From Bacteroidales bacterium UBA5342 (GTDB taxonomy: Bacteria > Bacteroidota > Bacteroidia > Bacteroidales > UBA5342): a DNA stretch of 64,000 nt. The DNA lies in NCBI GenBank assembly GCA_002408065.1, contig DHQI01000115.1, forward strand, positions 6,941 to 70,940, given 5' to 3'. Below are positions 62,172-64,000 of the stretch, one piece after another. The notes under the pieces were generated by a model. It was not told the origin of the DNA, did not search any database, and saw only the letters and a program-made list of their open reading frames with translations. The position numbers and the translations under genes are program-made. Position 1 is the first letter of the stretch. Every line of letters begins with the position of its first letter.

Positions 62172-63317
62172 ATGTTGCTTATGCTGATAAAAAACGCCCA
62201 AATAATTTCCCCCCAGCTTAATATACCTTGCGGAGCTATTTTGATTCAGGAGGGGAAGATTAAAGAGGTTTTTCCCTCATGCAAAAATCTGCCGAATGAT
62301 GCTGAAATCATTGACGCAAAACGTCAGATGTTAGTTCCCGGCTTCATTGATATTCATATCCACGGTATTGGTGGTTATGATGTGTGCGATGGTACTGTGG
62401 AGGCTATCGAAACGATTTCGAAGCTTAAGATGAAGGAAGGAACCACGAGCTATTGCCCGACCACCTTGACCCTGTCACATATGCAGCTTGAAAAATCTTT
62501 AAGCGCGGTGGCGGCGTATAAAAAAGACGAGAAATATGCCAAATTAGCAGGTGTGCACCTCGAAGGCCCTTTTGTGAGTAAAGCATACATTGGTGCTCAA
62601 AATCCTGACTTTGCCCGCTTGCCGGATATCGAAGAGGTGAAGCGGCTGAATGATATTACTCCTGTGGCCATAATAACTTATGCGCCTGAGTTGGAAAATG
62701 GCTTGGATTTCACACAGCAACTTTCCGATTTGGGCATTGTGCCATCGGCAGGGCATTCTTCGGCCTCGTGTGGCTGTATTCGTGAGGCCGAAAAAGTAGG
62801 GTTAAAACATTTGACCCATTTTTGCAACCAGATGAGCCCAATGCATCACCGTGAAATTGGAATGGTGGGTGCCGGATTGATGGATGAGGACTTATTAATT
62901 GAGGTGATATGTGATAAAGTGCATTTGTCTGCCGAAATGCTTCAGCTTGTATATCAATTGAAACAGCCCGATAAAATTGCTGTTATAACGGATTCGCTGG
63001 CAGCTACTGCTCTTGAGGATGGCGATTACGAACTGGGCGGTTTGCCCATTTATGTCAAAGGAAACGAGGCCCGTCTGAAACATAACGATCATTTGGCAGG
63101 TAGTACTTTGCGGATGAATATGGCATTGAAAAATGTGGCTGAGGTGACAGGTCTTCCTCTGGAGAAGATAATACAAACGACTTCGTATAATCAGGCCAAG
63201 AGTTTAGGGCTTTCAAATTTGGGTAAATTAGAGGCAGGTTTTGTAGCCGATATGGTTTTGCTTGATGAAAATTTTAATGTGGAAAAGATATTTATTGATG
63301 GTGTGCTGAAGTCATAA
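62172..63317 (+). CDS. nagA: N-acetylglucosamine-6-phosphate deacetylase
   Basis: A 381-residue amidohydrolase. Start ATG at 62172 or 62181 (MLIKNAQIISPQ). The metal and substrate residues are in GFIDIHIHGIGGYDVCDG, HLEGPFVSKAYIGAQNP (Glu metal ligand), SAGHSSAS, LTHFCNQMSPMHHREIG, and the catalytic Asp in AVITDSLAATALEDGDYELGG. It makes glucosamine-6-phosphate from GlcNAc-6-P in amino-sugar catabolism. It is followed by a bidirectional terminator at 63339. Confidence 0.94.
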   Translation: MLLMLIKNAQIISPQLNIPCGAILIQEGKIKEVFPSCKNLPNDAEIIDAKRQMLVPGFIDIHIHGIGGYDVCDGTVEAIETISKLKMKEGTTSYCPTTLTLSHMQLEKSLSAVAAYKKDEKYAKLAGVHLEGPFVSKAYIGAQNPDFARLPDIEEVKRLNDITPVAIITYAPELENGLDFTQQLSDLGIVPSAGHSSASCGCIREAEKVGLKHLTHFCNQMSPMHHREIGMVGAGLMDEDLLIEVICDKVHLSAEMLQLVYQLKQPDKIAVITDSLAATALEDGDYELGGLPIYVKGNEARLKHNDHLAGSTLRMNMALKNVAEVTGLPLEKIIQTTSYNQAKSLGLSNLGKLEAGFVADMVLLDENFNVEKIFIDGVLKS

Positions 63318-63338
63318 GGCAGATTTACAGGAAAGAAT

Positions 63339-63375
63339 AAAAAACGCTAAAGAATTGATGGTCTTTAGCGTTTTT
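63339..63375. terminator. Bidirectional Rho-independent terminator between nagA and malQ
   Basis: AAAACGCTAAAGA (63341-63353) pairs perfectly with TCTTTAGCGTTTT (63362-63374) across an 8-nt loop, with an A-tract on the left and a T-tract on the right. It serves the convergent nagA (+) and malQ (-) genes. Confidence 0.9.
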
Positions 63376-63381
63376 AGTTTT

Positions 63382-64000
63382 TTAATAATCTGAATCTCTT
63401 CCGGATTCTTGTATTAATTGCTTTAATAGTCGATTAAATTCATCCGCATTTTGCAGTTCCTTGATGCTTTGGCGCATTCTGAAACGCCACTTATGACGTA
63501 CATTGCTGGGTTGGTTTATCTGTTCTTCCTGAGTGTTGTCCCAACGCAAGTCTCCGTCTATTGCTATTAAATCCTGAATAGGGAAGGTGGTCCACATCGC
63601 CGGTGAATGCAAATGTTGTACGATGATTTGCTTACAAATGTCCGGTTCCGCATAGAAGGGGGCAGCTCCTTCGTTGCCCAGTTCTTGATTGAAAAATTGC
63701 TGAATAAGCGCACGGTCTTCTTCCCACCAGCCGCGAATGGTAGGCATATCGTGGGTAGATGTGGTGCAAACTGACAGATAAGGTGCATCAGCCGGGTGGG
63801 CAAATTTTATCTTTGGATTTTTTGACATACGCTGTATCTCCAGACTGAGGATGTTGAGTTGTTTCATCACCGGCGGTACACAGTCCGGCACCATGCCCAG
63901 GTCTTCGCCGCATACCAGCATATCACTGGCTTCCATAATTACCGGGAGTTTTTCCATGCCTTTGTGATACCAAAAATCATCGTGACGCCTATAAAAATTT
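63382..64000 (-). CDS. malQ: 4-alpha-glucanotransferase (GH77), C-terminal part
   Basis: The frame is open to the right window edge; the C-terminal 206 residues are visible. They begin NFYRRHDDFWYHKGMEKLP, the GH77 pattern, then have VCGEDLGMVPDCVPPVM (the catalytic Glu region of MalQ), SVCTTSTHDMPTIRGWWEEDR (the conserved STHD with the transition-state Asp), and SPAMWTTFPIQDLIAID. A shorter frame beginning at an internal Met (63957) is not the real start. It transfers glucan segments between maltooligosaccharides in glycogen/maltodextrin metabolism and extends the - strand glycogen set. The 5' end lies outside the window. Confidence 0.93.
   Translation of the reverse strand, partial: NFYRRHDDFWYHKGMEKLPVIMEASDMLVCGEDLGMVPDCVPPVMKQLNILSLEIQRMSKNPKIKFAHPADAPYLSVCTTSTHDMPTIRGWWEEDRALIQQFFNQELGNEGAAPFYAEPDICKQIIVQHLHSPAMWTTFPIQDLIAIDGDLRWDNTQEEQINQPSNVRHKWRFRMRQSIKELQNADEFNRLLKQLIQESGRDSDY

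Overview
The window reads as a chromosomal segment of a glycan-degrading member of the Bacteroidota, probably an anaerobic or facultative Marinilabiliales-type bacterium. This is an inference. The grounds are two SusC/SusD pairs, a hybrid two-component regulator, several C-terminal type IX secretion (T9SS) sorting domains, lipoprotein signals, promoter boxes of the TTG-N19/20-TAnnTTTG type, and anaerobe-type iron-sulfur and radical-SAM genes. No rRNA, tRNA, transposase, prophage or CRISPR array was seen.

Region 1 (1-5.3 kb, + strand) is an orphan metallocluster locus: two NifX/NifB-like 'dinitrogenase Fe-Mo cofactor' family proteins (the first cut by the window edge), a Gly/Arg-rich DUF5320 protein, a DUF89 phosphatase-like protein, two MinD-type ATPases with inserted 2x[4Fe-4S] ferredoxin domains, a DUF4405 membrane protein and a thioesterase. 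No nitrogenase gene is present. A related pair, a Gly-rich CxxC protein and a radical SAM protein, lies at 13.9-15.0 kb.

Region 2 (5.4-17.7 kb) holds membrane and housekeeping genes: a SulP transporter translationally coupled to a metallo-beta-lactamase-fold hydrolase, a TRIC-family channel, DUF1761, YitT and ZIP proteins. It also holds a two-gene secreted operon whose large product is a threefold-repeated SusE/SusF-like protein, and a decayed small secreted-protein ORF.

Region 3 (17.8-44.0 kb, - strand) is a complete polysaccharide utilisation locus (PUL). A hybrid two-component sensor/AraC regulator is followed by SusC-SusD, a second SusC-SusD, then GH128-like, GH43_24-like and GH43 enzymes, two CBM-like secreted proteins, GH16, a sulfatase and a GH2 beta-galactosidase. 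Five copies of one CBM-like module occur in four of these proteins. The enzyme set suggests a sulfated beta-1,3-linked galactan or arabinogalactan as substrate (inference).

Region 4 (45.2-57.3 kb and the right edge, - strand) is glycogen metabolism: branching enzyme, glycogen synthase, alpha-glucan phosphorylase, a free-standing CBM48 protein, a giant GH13-debranching fusion, and MalQ at the edge. Inside it, between glgA and glgB, sits a two-HEPN-motif Abi_2/AbiF-like gene with a divergent miniature RNA gene that has its own promoter, hairpin and terminator. This is the most interesting system in the window, because AbiF/ncRNA modules are reported toxin-antitoxin systems related to the ancestry of Cas13.

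Region 5 (57.7-63.3 kb, + strand) is threonine/serine catabolism (tdh, L-serine dehydratase, kbl), then a YhcH-family protein and nagA. Several genes here and elsewhere (tdh, kbl, glgB, the TRIC gene, the MBL gene) carry short tandem repeats, mostly heptamers, that begin at or within a few bases of their stop codons. Other intergenic spacers carry CGCAGAG words and AGACnCAA palindromes.
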